48,305 nt of DNA from Oscillospiraceae bacterium (lineage in GTDB: Bacteria > Bacillota > Clostridia > Oscillospirales > Oscillospiraceae): positions 1-48,305 of the forward strand of contig CAJTFN010000025.1 in assembly GCA_910575815.1 (NCBI GenBank), in the 5' to 3' direction. The position numbers and the translations under genes are program-made. The stretch's first letter is position 1, and each line of letters starts with the position of its first letter. The notes beneath the pieces are model-generated. The model worked only from the letters and a program-made list of their open reading frames with translations, searched no databases and had not been told where the DNA came from. Positions 32,793 to 39,469 of this stretch are shown in pieces.

Positions 32793-33371
32793 GTGATCGT
32801 ATTCAAGGTACCCACGGGAGACACAAACGGCAAGACCTTCATGAAGGACCTGTACCAAACATATTCCCGACTGATGTACGCGACCGTTCTGCGCATGATC
32901 CCCGACTGCCAGGACTGCGAGGATATCGTACAGGACGCTGTGGAAAGTCTCTGCAAAAAAGTTCATACGCTTATGGGCTTGCCAGCCCCTGCCCTGACGG
33001 TGTATATTGTGTATACCGTCAAAAACAGGGCGCGCAATTTCAAGCGGCATCAGACGGTCGTGGACAGGCATATCGTACCGATGGCGAATCCCAGCCTGGA
33101 GCGGCTTGAAGCTCCGGACCCGCCGCCGGAGGCACGGCTGGAGCTGGAAGAGCAGGTGAACGCCCTGTACAAGGTATGGCCCCGGCTCCCCGAGCAGGAC
33201 CGGGAGCTTCTTTACCGGAAGTATGTGCTGCGGCAGGACAATGAGGAACTGGCGGAATTTTTACACTGTAAGCCGGACAGCGTTCGGATGCGGCTGACAC
33301 GGGCCAAACGAAAGGCGGCGGCGCTGATGAAAGGAGATGGAAGCGATGACAGAGCACGAACGCTTGCTTGA
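32793..33371 (+). CDS. ECF-like sigma factor with shared promoter motif
   Basis: 192 residues from GTG 32793, which has a perfect TAAGGAGGGA site. Region 2 appears as YQTYSRLMYATVLRMIPDCQ, DCEDIVQDAVESLCKKVHTL and YIVYTVKNRARNFKRH; region 4 as LPEQDRELLYRKYVLRQDNE, then ELAEFLHCKPDSVRMRLTRAKRKAAALM. Its 3' end overlaps the anti-sigma gene by 26 bases. Together with the repeated promoter motif, this forms a small self-contained regulon. It is more GC-rich than the downstream part of the module. Confidence 0.9.
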   Translation: MIVFKVPTGDTNGKTFMKDLYQTYSRLMYATVLRMIPDCQDCEDIVQDAVESLCKKVHTLMGLPAPALTVYIVYTVKNRARNFKRHQTVVDRHIVPMANPSLERLEAPDPPPEARLELEEQVNALYKVWPRLPEQDRELLYRKYVLRQDNEELAEFLHCKPDSVRMRLTRAKRKAAALMKGDGSDDRARTLA

Positions 33372-34104
33372 GGAATTTGACGACGCGTACTTTGCCCTGC
33401 TGATGGAGGGCGTGGCGAGGAAGGAGGGCGAACAGCTGGAGGGCCTCAACGAAATGCTCCAGGACAATCCGGAGGCCGCGGTGCCGGAGAGGGTAGACAA
33501 GCGGTGCCTGGAAACCATCGACCGCCATTTTGCCAGAGAGCATCGCAAGATCGGGCTGCGGAAGACCGGGAAGGTCCTGCGGCTGGCGGCGATCATTATG
33601 GGAATTTCCATGCTTCTTTTTACCACCGCTTTTGCCGTTTCTGAAGAGTTCCGTGTAGCAACATTGAATCTTGTGCGTACAATTACAGAAGAATATACCC
33701 AACTGGACATTAGGGAGCTCAATGGGGGCAGATCGCAAAGAACTCATGATCCAAAATCGGAATTCGAATATTTCCACAATATAGATATTCAGTGGTTACC
33801 AGAGGATTTTGCGTATACTGAAGGTGAATACGATTGGTATGCCAACTTTGAAAAGGAAAATGGCGAGTGGATTAAAATCCTTATATACGATGGCCACGGG
33901 TCATTGAATGTTGACACAGAAAATGCAGATAGCGTTGAGAATATAGCAATCAATGGTAATGAGGGCCTTTGCATTTTTAAGGATGATTACATCCATGTAG
34001 TTACAACCGATTTAAAGAATAACATCTATATTGACGTAATCGCATCGAACGAGTTGCCGGAAGATGATGTAAAAAAATTTGTTGAAAATATTTTCGTGTT
34101 GTAG
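33346..34104 (+). CDS. DUF4367-type membrane anti-sigma candidate
   Basis: 252 residues from ATG 33346; the earlier ATG at 33337 lies inside the AAGGAG site. An acidic cytoplasmic part of about 75 residues is followed by one membrane segment (VLRLAAIIMGISMLLFTTAFAV, about 77-98). The outer domain has the DUF4367 pattern (IDIQWLPEDFAYTEGEYDWY, KILIYDGHGSLNVDTENAD, NEGLCIFKDDYIHVVTTD, ELPEDDVKKFVENIFVL). From the membrane segment on, the DNA is strikingly AT-rich, while the cytoplasmic part is GC-rich, as if the gene were a fusion. Overlap with the sigma gene supports the anti-sigma role. Confidence 0.8.
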   Translation: MTEHERLLEEFDDAYFALLMEGVARKEGEQLEGLNEMLQDNPEAAVPERVDKRCLETIDRHFAREHRKIGLRKTGKVLRLAAIIMGISMLLFTTAFAVSEEFRVATLNLVRTITEEYTQLDIRELNGGRSQRTHDPKSEFEYFHNIDIQWLPEDFAYTEGEYDWYANFEKENGEWIKILIYDGHGSLNVDTENADSVENIAINGNEGLCIFKDDYIHVVTTDLKNNIYIDVIASNELPEDDVKKFVENIFVL

Positions 34105-34143
34105 GTTGCATTTTGCAAATTCTGTGTCTCCTTATTATGAGGG
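34104..34143 (+). promoter_or_regulatory. putative ECF promoter P2 (copy 2 of a shared motif)
   Basis: GGTTGCATTTT at 34104-34114 and GTGTCTCCT at 34124-34132, identical in both blocks and in spacing (18 bases from TTGCA to GTGTC) to the copy before the sigma gene. It begins at the stop codon of the anti-sigma gene. Confidence 0.7.
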
Positions 34144-34182
34144 ACAAAATCCCAAACATCAAAAAAATGGAGGAGATCACGA

Positions 34183-34617
34183 ATGAACCGATACGCATTA
34201 AGGAATACCTTATCCACATTGGCACTTTTTGTTGTGCTGTGCTTACTATCAGGAACCGCGTTTGCTGCGGGCGAGTGCAGCACTGCCGAAGGAATATCAC
34301 CTAGATATGCAAATATTGCATCGTTCTATGTGGATTTGGACATCAGCAAGGGGCTTACCTGGGAGGCTTCTTGTGAAGTAAGCGCCATGACAAAGTCTTC
34401 CTATACAGCGGAAATATTTGCGGAGTTACAGCAAAAAGATGGCACTTGGTCTACGTTGAAGAGCTGGTGGAGTAGCGAGTCCTCTGTAATTCGAAGTGCC
34501 AAAACTTACAGCGTTTATAGTGGATTTCCTTATCGTGTCAAGGCTACTATATATGTTTATGACAGCCGAGGAAATCTAGTGGAATCTTCGGAGAAGTATT
34601 CTTCTACCATATCTTGA
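34183..34617 (+). CDS. secreted small protein (DUF6147-like)
   Basis: 144 residues. A classical signal peptide (basic NRYALR start, hydrophobic LALFVVLCLLSGTAFA, cleavage after AFA) precedes a beta-rich mature domain of about 110 residues with many Ser, Thr and Tyr (YVDLDISKGLTWEASCEVSA, WSTLKSWWSSESSVIRSAKT, YSVYSGFPYRVKATIYVYDS). This resembles the DUF6147 secreted proteins of gut Clostridia. The start has GGAGGAG. It carries its own copy of the ECF-type promoter, so it is the likely effector of the sigma/anti-sigma pair. Function unknown. Confidence 0.75.
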   Translation: MNRYALRNTLSTLALFVVLCLLSGTAFAAGECSTAEGISPRYANIASFYVDLDISKGLTWEASCEVSAMTKSSYTAEIFAELQQKDGTWSTLKSWWSSESSVIRSAKTYSVYSGFPYRVKATIYVYDSRGNLVESSEKYSSTIS

Positions 34618-34628
34618 TGAATTTTACG

Positions 34629-34928
34629 TTATTTTATTAAAAGTCTGGCTTGCAGGGCCGATATTTCCTCGGGGTAAATCCCCCCGTAGGTGTTGGCATG
34701 GATAGCCACTTGATTGAGATTGTTTGAGCACCGCCGCTGGAGGGACACCAGCTCCCGGACGGGGGCAAGGTCAATCTGGAGCACATAGCCGCACAGAGCC
34801 ATCCTCCGCATATAGGCCCCCATGTTGCGGATGCCCGCCTGGGCCATGCGTTCCCGGATAAGCGCCTGCTCTTCCTCAGATACCATCACATGGAGATGGA
34901 TGGGGCGGCGGCGCTTTTTGCCAGCCAC
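34629..34928 (-). CDS. mobC: MobC-like relaxosome protein, probably C-terminally cut
   Basis: 99 residues. A basic start (AGKKRRRPIHLHVMVSEEEQ) is followed by the ribbon-helix-helix-like part ALIRERMAQAGIRNMGAYMR and the C-terminal MobC motif CSNNLNQVAIHANTYGGIY. Family members usually continue about 20 residues beyond this point, whereas here the protein ends ISALQARLLIK only 11 bases from the neighbouring secreted-protein gene, so the junction probably trimmed it. MobC helps a relaxase bind oriT. In related elements the relaxase follows directly; here its broken start lies 3 kb away. Confidence 0.85.
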   Translation of the reverse strand: MAGKKRRRPIHLHVMVSEEEQALIRERMAQAGIRNMGAYMRRMALCGYVLQIDLAPVRELVSLQRRCSNNLNQVAIHANTYGGIYPEEISALQARLLIK

Positions 34929-34929
34929 G

Positions 34930-35523
34930 CTATCTGTCGCCCCGGTCGGGCGCGTTCCGTTTAGGCGCAGAGGGGGCCTGCCGTTCCCCGGCCAGCCTTG
35001 CCGCCTCTTTCATCTGCTCGGCAATCGGACGGGGCCTGCCCTCCTGCAGTAGGCCGGACACCTCCGGGGCGGGCCGGAGCTCATAGTCCGCCGCCTGCTT
35101 TTCCGTCAAGGGCTTTGTGTAGGTCAGATGCCCCCACGCAAGGAACGCGCCGCCCTCCACGGATACGCGCTTGTCGTAGTTTACGATTTCGTCCGGGGCG
35201 TTGCCTGCAGGCTTGGGGAACGTACCGATGTCAACGGGCCGCTGGGTGGAATAATACTTGTAAAGGCCGGGGGCCTCAATGTGCGCCACCTTGACGGAGA
35301 ACTGCTGCTGGTAGTTTTCCACCCGCTCCAGCAAGTCCTGCTCCAGCGCGGCCCGGTCACTGCCATAATGCCCCCACTCATACTGCCTTGCGCCGTGTTC
35401 GTCATCGTAGCAGGCCCACGTCACAAAGGGGGACGGGGCCCGGGGATGCTCCCCCAGCGCAAAGCCCCGGCCATTCTCCAGCATGACGGCCTTTAAGATT
35501 GTATAACCTTGATTTCTGTCCAT
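34930..35523 (-). CDS. mobile-element protein, DUF4313-like
   Basis: 197 residues from ATG 35521-35523, which has a perfect GAGAGGAGG site. The N-terminal part (VMLENGRGFALGEHPRAPSP, FVTWACYDDEHGARQYEWGHYG) resembles DUF4313 proteins of Tn1549-like conjugative elements. The centre has AHIEAPGLYKYYSTQRPVDI GTFPK (split), and the C-terminus is a basic, disordered tail. No membrane segment. Role in transfer or host-defence evasion is unknown. One base separates its stop codon from mobC. Confidence 0.65.
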   Translation of the reverse strand: MDRNQGYTILKAVMLENGRGFALGEHPRAPSPFVTWACYDDEHGARQYEWGHYGSDRAALEQDLLERVENYQQQFSVKVAHIEAPGLYKYYSTQRPVDIGTFPKPAGNAPDEIVNYDKRVSVEGGAFLAWGHLTYTKPLTEKQAADYELRPAPEVSGLLQEGRPRPIAEQMKEAARLAGERQAPSAPKRNAPDRGDR

Positions 35524-35604
35524 AGTAACCTCCTCTCGAAATGTTAGCATCATCCGGGGAAAACGGGGCAGGACGTGTAAAAGTACGCCCCGCCCCAAAA
35601 GTGG

Positions 35605-35624
35605 CCCCGGAAAGCCTTGAAAAC
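35605..35624. repeat. 20-base element downstream of Cys-rich VLP gene, copy 1
   Basis: CCCCGGAAAGCCTTGAAAAC on the plus strand. A copy with 18 of 20 bases identical lies directly behind the other Cys-rich VLP gene (44148-44167). Confidence 0.6.
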
Positions 35625-35656
35625 AGCGGGGTTCTATACCCCCAAATGCTCACGCC

Positions 35657-36007
35657 TCACCCCCGGTATTTCCGCATATATCCCCGCTGTTTCTTCTGCC
35701 TTGCGGCCTTGGAGCAAGCCTCGGAGCAATAGCGCCGTCGCCCGTCCGGGAGAAAGGGCCGCCCGCAGACAGGACAGGGCCGCGTTTCCGGGGCGGGCCC
35801 CTCGGTATTGAGGGCGGCCTCCAGCACCGGGTTCAGCGGCAGGACGGCCTCCCGGAAGTAGCGGCAGTAAGCCCCCGTCCAGCACTTCCCCAGCATATAG
35901 CACTCACAGTCGAGGGGCAGACAGCCATATTCCCGGTCATAGTTGGCGCACCATTTTACTACAAGGGAGCGGATAGCGGCCTTTTCCTCACGGGTCAGCT
36001 CGCGCAA
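35657..36007 (-). CDS. cysteine-rich VLP domain protein, copy 1
   Basis: 116 residues from TTG 36005-36007, preceded by GGGAGGTAATAT. Cys pairs run through it: KWCANYDREYGCLPLDCECYMLGKC in the first half, and CPVCGRPFLPDGRRRYCSEAC, a C-terminal zinc ribbon. The RYFREAVLPLNPVLEAAL segment is the VLP signature. The family occurs on Clostridial conjugative elements and its job is unknown; zinc binding and nucleic-acid contact are plausible. A second member lies at 44168-44542 on the neighbouring element. Confidence 0.85.
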   Translation of the reverse strand: MRELTREEKAAIRSLVVKWCANYDREYGCLPLDCECYMLGKCWTGAYCRYFREAVLPLNPVLEAALNTEGPAPETRPCPVCGRPFLPDGRRRYCSEACSKAARQKKQRGYMRKYRG

Positions 36008-36011
36008 AATA

Positions 36012-36185
36012 TTACCTCCCGCCCGGTTTTTTCAAAAGGCTCTGAAAGCAGGAGCCGCAGGGGATGCCGCGCCAGTAGGGACAGCCACAGCACCGGGAGC
36101 CCTCCCGGGGCTGTTCCGGGCGGGGAGCCCGGGGCCGTGGGCGGCGTTTCATTTCCCGTTCCAAAGGGTTCGATGTGAAATTCAT
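36012..36185 (-). CDS. small Cys-rich mobile-element protein
   Basis: 57 residues starting MNFTSNPLEREMKRRPRPRA and ending with CCGCPYWRGIPCGSCFQSLL KKPGGR (split here). The ATG overlaps the stop codon of the DUF4366 gene (ATGA), and the TAA is five bases before the next start, so it is embedded in the operon. Four to five Cys in CCGCPYWRGIPCGSC suggest a zinc finger. Similar small proteins (PLERxMxxRPR start, GCPYxRGxPC end) accompany the transfer genes of Tn1549-like elements. Confidence 0.7.
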   Translation of the reverse strand: MNFTSNPLEREMKRRPRPRAPRPEQPREGSRCCGCPYWRGIPCGSCFQSLLKKPGGR

Positions 36186-36835
36186 TCTCCGTCCTCCTTT
36201 TCTTCTTCCTCATCCCACGGGGGGAGGTCGTCATACTCACCGCCGCCATAGTCCTCGCCGTATTCCTCGGCCTCGTCAAAATCCTCGCCGGGAGCGGCGG
36301 CCTGCTGTTTGGGGCGGTAAATCTTGAAGTACCACCCGGCCCCGCCGCCGAGGGCCAGTACCGCCAGCACCAGCAGGAGCGTCCCCGCCCCGCCGGATTT
36401 TTCCGGCTCGGGCTCGGGCTTCGGCTCCGGGGTGGGAGCAGGCTCCGGCTCCGGGAGCGGTTCGGGTACGGCCTCCGGGGAGGGCTCCGCAAGGGCCATC
36501 AGGTCGGCCACGGTGACGGCGTTCAGGAAGTACACATTTTCCGTCTCCCGCTGGCGGTCAATCACCAGATAGAACACGGACTCGTCCGCCGCCATGATGG
36601 TGAAGAACTCCTTGCCGTCCTGGTCGGTGGCGTTATCCACCATCGTCCCCTGGCCGTCCGGGGTGAACGGGTTGGGCTCGGGCTCCGGGGTGGCCGGGGG
36701 CTCGGTGGGCTCCACGGGGTCAAGCCCCTCCCACGATGTACCGCCCGTACCGTCCTCCCATTCCTCGCCGCCCCCGGCGTAGGCCGTGGTGGTGATGCCG
36801 CATAGCAAAAAAGCGGCGCACAGAGCCGCCGCCAT
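36182..36835 (-). CDS. DUF4366 (CD1107-family) surface protein, start cut by a junction
   Basis: 217 residues. Signal sequence core AAALCAAFLLCGITTTAYA, a Pro/Glu-rich spacer, a folded part (NATDQDGKEFFTIMAADESV, FYLVIDRQRETENVYFLNAV), a long repeated Pro-Glu stretch, one membrane helix (AGTLLLVLAVLALGGGAGWYF) and an acidic cytoplasmic tail (EEYGEDYGGGEYDDLPPWDE). This is the DUF4366/CD1107 family of conjugative elements. The usual basic residues before the signal core are missing: upstream of the ATG at 36835 the sequence immediately becomes an inverted piece of another gene. Expression may therefore be lost. Confidence 0.85.
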   Translation of the reverse strand: MAAALCAAFLLCGITTTAYAGGGEEWEDGTGGTSWEGLDPVEPTEPPATPEPEPNPFTPDGQGTMVDNATDQDGKEFFTIMAADESVFYLVIDRQRETENVYFLNAVTVADLMALAEPSPEAVPEPLPEPEPAPTPEPKPEPEPEKSGGAGTLLLVLAVLALGGGAGWYFKIYRPKQQAAAPGEDFDEAEEYGEDYGGGEYDDLPPWDEEEEKEDGE

Positions 36836-36836
36836 T

Positions 36837-37328
36837 TCCCGGTATTCCCTCTATATGGCTACGCTGGGGAACCGCCCCGACCTCTTTCCCGGCTCGTCCT
36901 ATGTGGGGAAATACACCAGCCCGCCGGAAGGCTACGAAGTGCCGGGGGAATATCTGGACGATGAAACATTCGCGGCGATGCTCTCCGAGGCCGAGAAATA
37001 CCTCGGTTATCCCTATGTATGGGGCGGGAGCTCCCCGGCCACGTCCTTTGACTGCTCCGGCTTTGTTTCGTGGGTAGTCAATCATTCCGGCTGGAACGTG
37101 GGGCGGCTGGGGGCCCAGGGGCTCTACAACATCTGCACCAGAACCAGCTCCCCCCGCCCCGGCGATTTGGTATTTTTCAAGGGAACCTATGACACCCCGG
37201 GAGTCTCCCACTGTGGCATCTATGTGGGGGACGGGATGATGCTGCACTGTGGCGACCCTATCAGCTACGCCAACTTAAACAGCAGTTACTGGCAGGCCCA
37301 CTTCTACGCCTACGGGCGTTTACCATGA
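36837..37328 (+). pseudogene. inverted C-terminal fragment of a C40 (NlpC/P60) peptidase
   Basis: The plus-strand frame reads SRYSLYMATLGNRPDLFPGS and carries a complete NlpC/P60 catalytic domain: AMLSEAEKYLGYPYVWGG, TSFDCSGFVSW (catalytic Cys), GDLVFFKGTYDTPGVSHCGIYVGDGMM (catalytic His) and MLHCGDPISYANLNSSYW. In Tn1549/CD1108-type elements this forms the C-terminal half of a bifunctional lysozyme/peptidase that opens the wall for conjugation. The N-terminal membrane anchor and lysozyme part are gone, and the fragment runs opposite to every other transfer gene here. Confidence 0.9.
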
Positions 37329-37342
37329 AAAGGAGGTTTTCA

Positions 37343-37402
37343 ATGGCGATTAGCAAGAGCGCAAAAATCATGGCCGAGATAGAAAAGGTCAAGGCCAAAA
37401 TT
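37343..37402 (+). pseudogene. inverted DUF4315 N-terminal fragment
   Basis: An ATG with AAGGAGG upstream begins MAISKSAKIMAEIEKVKAKI, the start of the DUF4315 proteins that normally follow the C40 peptidase gene in these elements. After 20 codons the similarity stops abruptly and the opposite strand becomes VirB4 coding sequence. The pair C40-DUF4315 thus kept its natural order but was flipped as a block. Confidence 0.85.
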
Positions 37403-37567
37403 CCGGGACTGCAAATCCCCCAAAAGCTCCGCCGCGTCCTTGGAAAAGGTGATAAGGTCGGGGGGAAGAATATCCATGTCGTACCCGGCGCGGACGGCTT
37501 TTTTCTGCTCCTCCACTTTCATCTTGTCAATGTCCGAGATTTTCCCCTTGATGGTCTTTATCGCCTT
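37400..37567 (-). pseudogene. internal scrap of a VirB4-like conjugation ATPase
   Basis: Fifty-six minus-strand residues (KAIKTIKGKISDIDKMKVEE, QKKAVRAGYDMDILPPDLIT, DAAELLGDLQSRN) match the middle of the VirB4/TraE ATPase of Tn1549-like elements, where the typical text is IKAIKTVKRKITDLDKMKIEEQKKAVRAGYDMDI in pieces. No Walker motif or either end of the protein is present. It is joined in frame to the MT-A70 start on one side and head-to-head to DUF4315 on the other. Confidence 0.8.
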
Positions 37568-37663
37568 TGTGGGGTAGTGCCGCTCCGCCGCGCCTTGCAG
37601 GCCCTTTTGGGCGTACCGCCACGGCGGGTCGGCGTATATCACGTTATATTTACCGATAGTCAC
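37568..37663 (-). pseudogene. MT-A70 methyltransferase N-terminal fragment
   Basis: From GTG 37661-37663 (AAAGGGGGT upstream, overlapping the stop of the previous methyltransferase) the frame reads MTIGKYNVIYADPPWRYAQK, then GLQGAAERHYPT. DPPW is the catalytic motif of MT-A70 family adenine-N6 methyltransferases. After 32 residues the frame runs on into the VirB4 scrap, so the enzyme core is missing and the product would be a non-functional hybrid of 107 residues. Confidence 0.88.
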
Positions 37664-38466
37664 ACCCCCTTTCCGCCAGCGGCCACAGCCGCCCGCGCCT
37701 GCGTGATGCGTTCCGTGGCCGGGCCGTAAAAGGCCGGGGCCGTCTCAAAACAGATAAACTCCCGGCCCGTGTTCAGCGCGGCGATGGCCGTCGTGCCGGA
37801 GCCCGCGCAGATGTCCGCCACCACCTGGCCGGGAGCGGTGTAGGTCTTTATCAGATACTCACACAGCTCCACGGGCTTCTGCGTGGGGTGGACGGTATGG
37901 GCCACGGTCTGGAATGAAAGCAGGTTCCCCGGGAACCGCCGCCCGTCCTCCGAGCCGCTGCCGGAGCGGACAAACTTCCCATAGTTGGGGCTCTGGTCGC
38001 GCTGGGATGCGATTTTCTTATAGGGCTTGCCCTGCTCAAACTGCGGATTGTAGAGGGGGAGCTTTTGGTAAAACACTAAAATATTCTCCGTCTTTTTCAG
38101 CGGGGCGCGGCGGGCGTTGAGAAATCCCGTACAGCGGCTCTTATACCACACCCATTCATAGCGGAGCATGGAGAGGTTGGACGCGCCGAGGATTTTGTCA
38201 TAGGGGCACTGTGCGAAGAACAGCACCGCCCCGGAGGGCTTGACCGCCCAGCGCACCGCCTCCCACAGCTCCGGGAGCGGCAAAGGCACATCCCAATAGT
38301 TGCGGGTCGTGCCGTAGGGCGGGTCGGTCAGAAGCATATCAACCGAGTGCTCCGGGAGGGAGCGCAGGCCCGCGATGCCGTCCATCAGAAACAGACCGGG
38401 GGGCTCCAGCACCGGGCCCTCCGGGGACTTTGGGACATTTTGTCCCAAGGCCAAGCTATCTGCCAT
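37660..38466 (-). CDS. site-specific DNA methyltransferase (element-borne)
   Basis: 268 residues from ATG 38464-38466 (GGAGGGACGG site). The catalytic motif is MLLTDPPYGT (motif IV, about residues 45-55) and the S-adenosylmethionine motif FxGxG appears late as DICAGSGTTAIAAL (about 229-242), so it is a beta-class amino-methyltransferase. HTVHPTQKPVELCEYLI is the usual helix before motif I. Such enzymes are standard cargo between VirB6 and MT-A70 in Tn1549-like elements and probably protect the element from host restriction. Apparently intact. Confidence 0.92.
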   Translation of the reverse strand: MADSLALGQNVPKSPEGPVLEPPGLFLMDGIAGLRSLPEHSVDMLLTDPPYGTTRNYWDVPLPLPELWEAVRWAVKPSGAVLFFAQCPYDKILGASNLSMLRYEWVWYKSRCTGFLNARRAPLKKTENILVFYQKLPLYNPQFEQGKPYKKIASQRDQSPNYGKFVRSGSGSEDGRRFPGNLLSFQTVAHTVHPTQKPVELCEYLIKTYTAPGQVVADICAGSGTTAIAALNTGREFICFETAPAFYGPATERITQARAAVAAGGKGV

Positions 38467-39289
38467 CCCGTCCCTCCTTTCCCTTTGCCGGGGCGGAGCG
38501 GGCGGCATTTTTCTGCGCGGCCTCCTTTCCCGCCTTATCCATCTGCTCCCGGATGGGCGCGGGGCGCACCGCCTCGGCCCGGGCGATAAGTTTCTCAACC
38601 GCCGAATGGTACGCCTCCACCCCCGCCGCGTTCAGCCGCTCCTGGGTGGCCCGGTCATTGATACGCACCGTGGCCCGGTAGCCCGTCCTGCTGGTGGGGT
38701 CGGGTTTTGAGGGCGCACCTAAGAAAATGCCGTTCTGCCCGTTCACCACCTTGAAATCGTCCACCACCACGCCGCCGAAGTTGACGCTGGCAAAACCAAT
38801 CAGCTTGCCCTGGGGCTCAATGGGCCGCACCGACACCTCGATGGGGATGACAGCCTCCTGCAGAACAGCGTCCGTCCCTTGAAAGCCCACGGCAAAAAGG
38901 GATTTTAAGTAGTTCTGGCCCATGCCGCCCACCTCCCGGTTGGAGAGGGTCGCCACGGGGATGGGCGCAAGGCTGGTCAGCAGATATATTTCTATCATTC
39001 TTCCGTACACCAGCACGAAAATGATGATGCCCAGCGCCTGCATGGTGAGCCCGATGACGGAGGACTGGAGCCACAGCCCTAAAAGCGGCCCCAAATCCAT
39101 CCCCTCCAGCGTGGTCTGGAGGTTGCTTAGCATATCCGGCGAAACCGCCGTGGAGCCCTGTATCAGTCCGGCAGAGCGGGAAATCACGCTCTGCGACACG
39201 TCAAAGACGGCCATCACGATATTGAACGTGTTGGAAAGTATCAGCACCGCACACGCGGTCTTGAACATCCATTTGTAGAGGTTCGCCAC
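38456..39289 (-). CDS. chimeric protein: VirB6-like N-part fused to SpoVG-like C-part
   Basis: 277 residues in one frame, read from GTG 39287-39289. Residues 1-138 (ANLYKWMFKTACAVLILSNT, DLGPLLGLWLQSSVIGLTMQ, YGRMIEIYLLTSLAPIPVAT, GGMGQNYLKSLFAVGFQG) are the C-terminal half of the VirB6/TrbL-like channel protein of the CD1112 type, lacking its last helices. From about residue 145 (IPIEVSVRPIEPQGKLIGFA, SVNFGGVVVDDFKVVNGQNG, IFLGAPSK) it is a SpoVG-like domain with a basic tail, normally a separate gene. A deletion near 38875 joined the two in frame. The 5' part of VirB6 is missing as well. Confidence 0.8.
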   Translation of the reverse strand: MANLYKWMFKTACAVLILSNTFNIVMAVFDVSQSVISRSAGLIQGSTAVSPDMLSNLQTTLEGMDLGPLLGLWLQSSVIGLTMQALGIIIFVLVYGRMIEIYLLTSLAPIPVATLSNREVGGMGQNYLKSLFAVGFQGTDAVLQEAVIPIEVSVRPIEPQGKLIGFASVNFGGVVVDDFKVVNGQNGIFLGAPSKPDPTSRTGYRATVRINDRATQERLNAAGVEAYHSAVEKLIARAEAVRPAPIREQMDKAGKEAAQKNAARSAPAKGKEGRDGR

Positions 39290-39410
39290 GTCTACTTCCA
39301 GTGCGTTTTGTCAAGTAGGTTTTTCATATAAAAAAGTAGAACACAGAAAACTCCTAATCGTCGGCAGATAGTATGTTTTTCAAAAACATTTAAAAGCATA
39401 AGCAGAGCAA

Positions 39411-39452
39411 GAAAAAGCACCTGCTGCGCAAATTGAGCGCAACAGGTGCTTT
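39411..39452 (-). terminator. terminator of the DUF2188 gene
   Basis: On the minus strand AAAGCACCTGTTGCGC and GCGCAGCAGGTGCTTT (39452-39414, two mismatched bases) flank a 7-base loop, followed by TTTC. It lies just downstream of the DUF2188 stop codon. Confidence 0.75.
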
Positions 39453-39469
39453 CAAATACTACATCTAAG

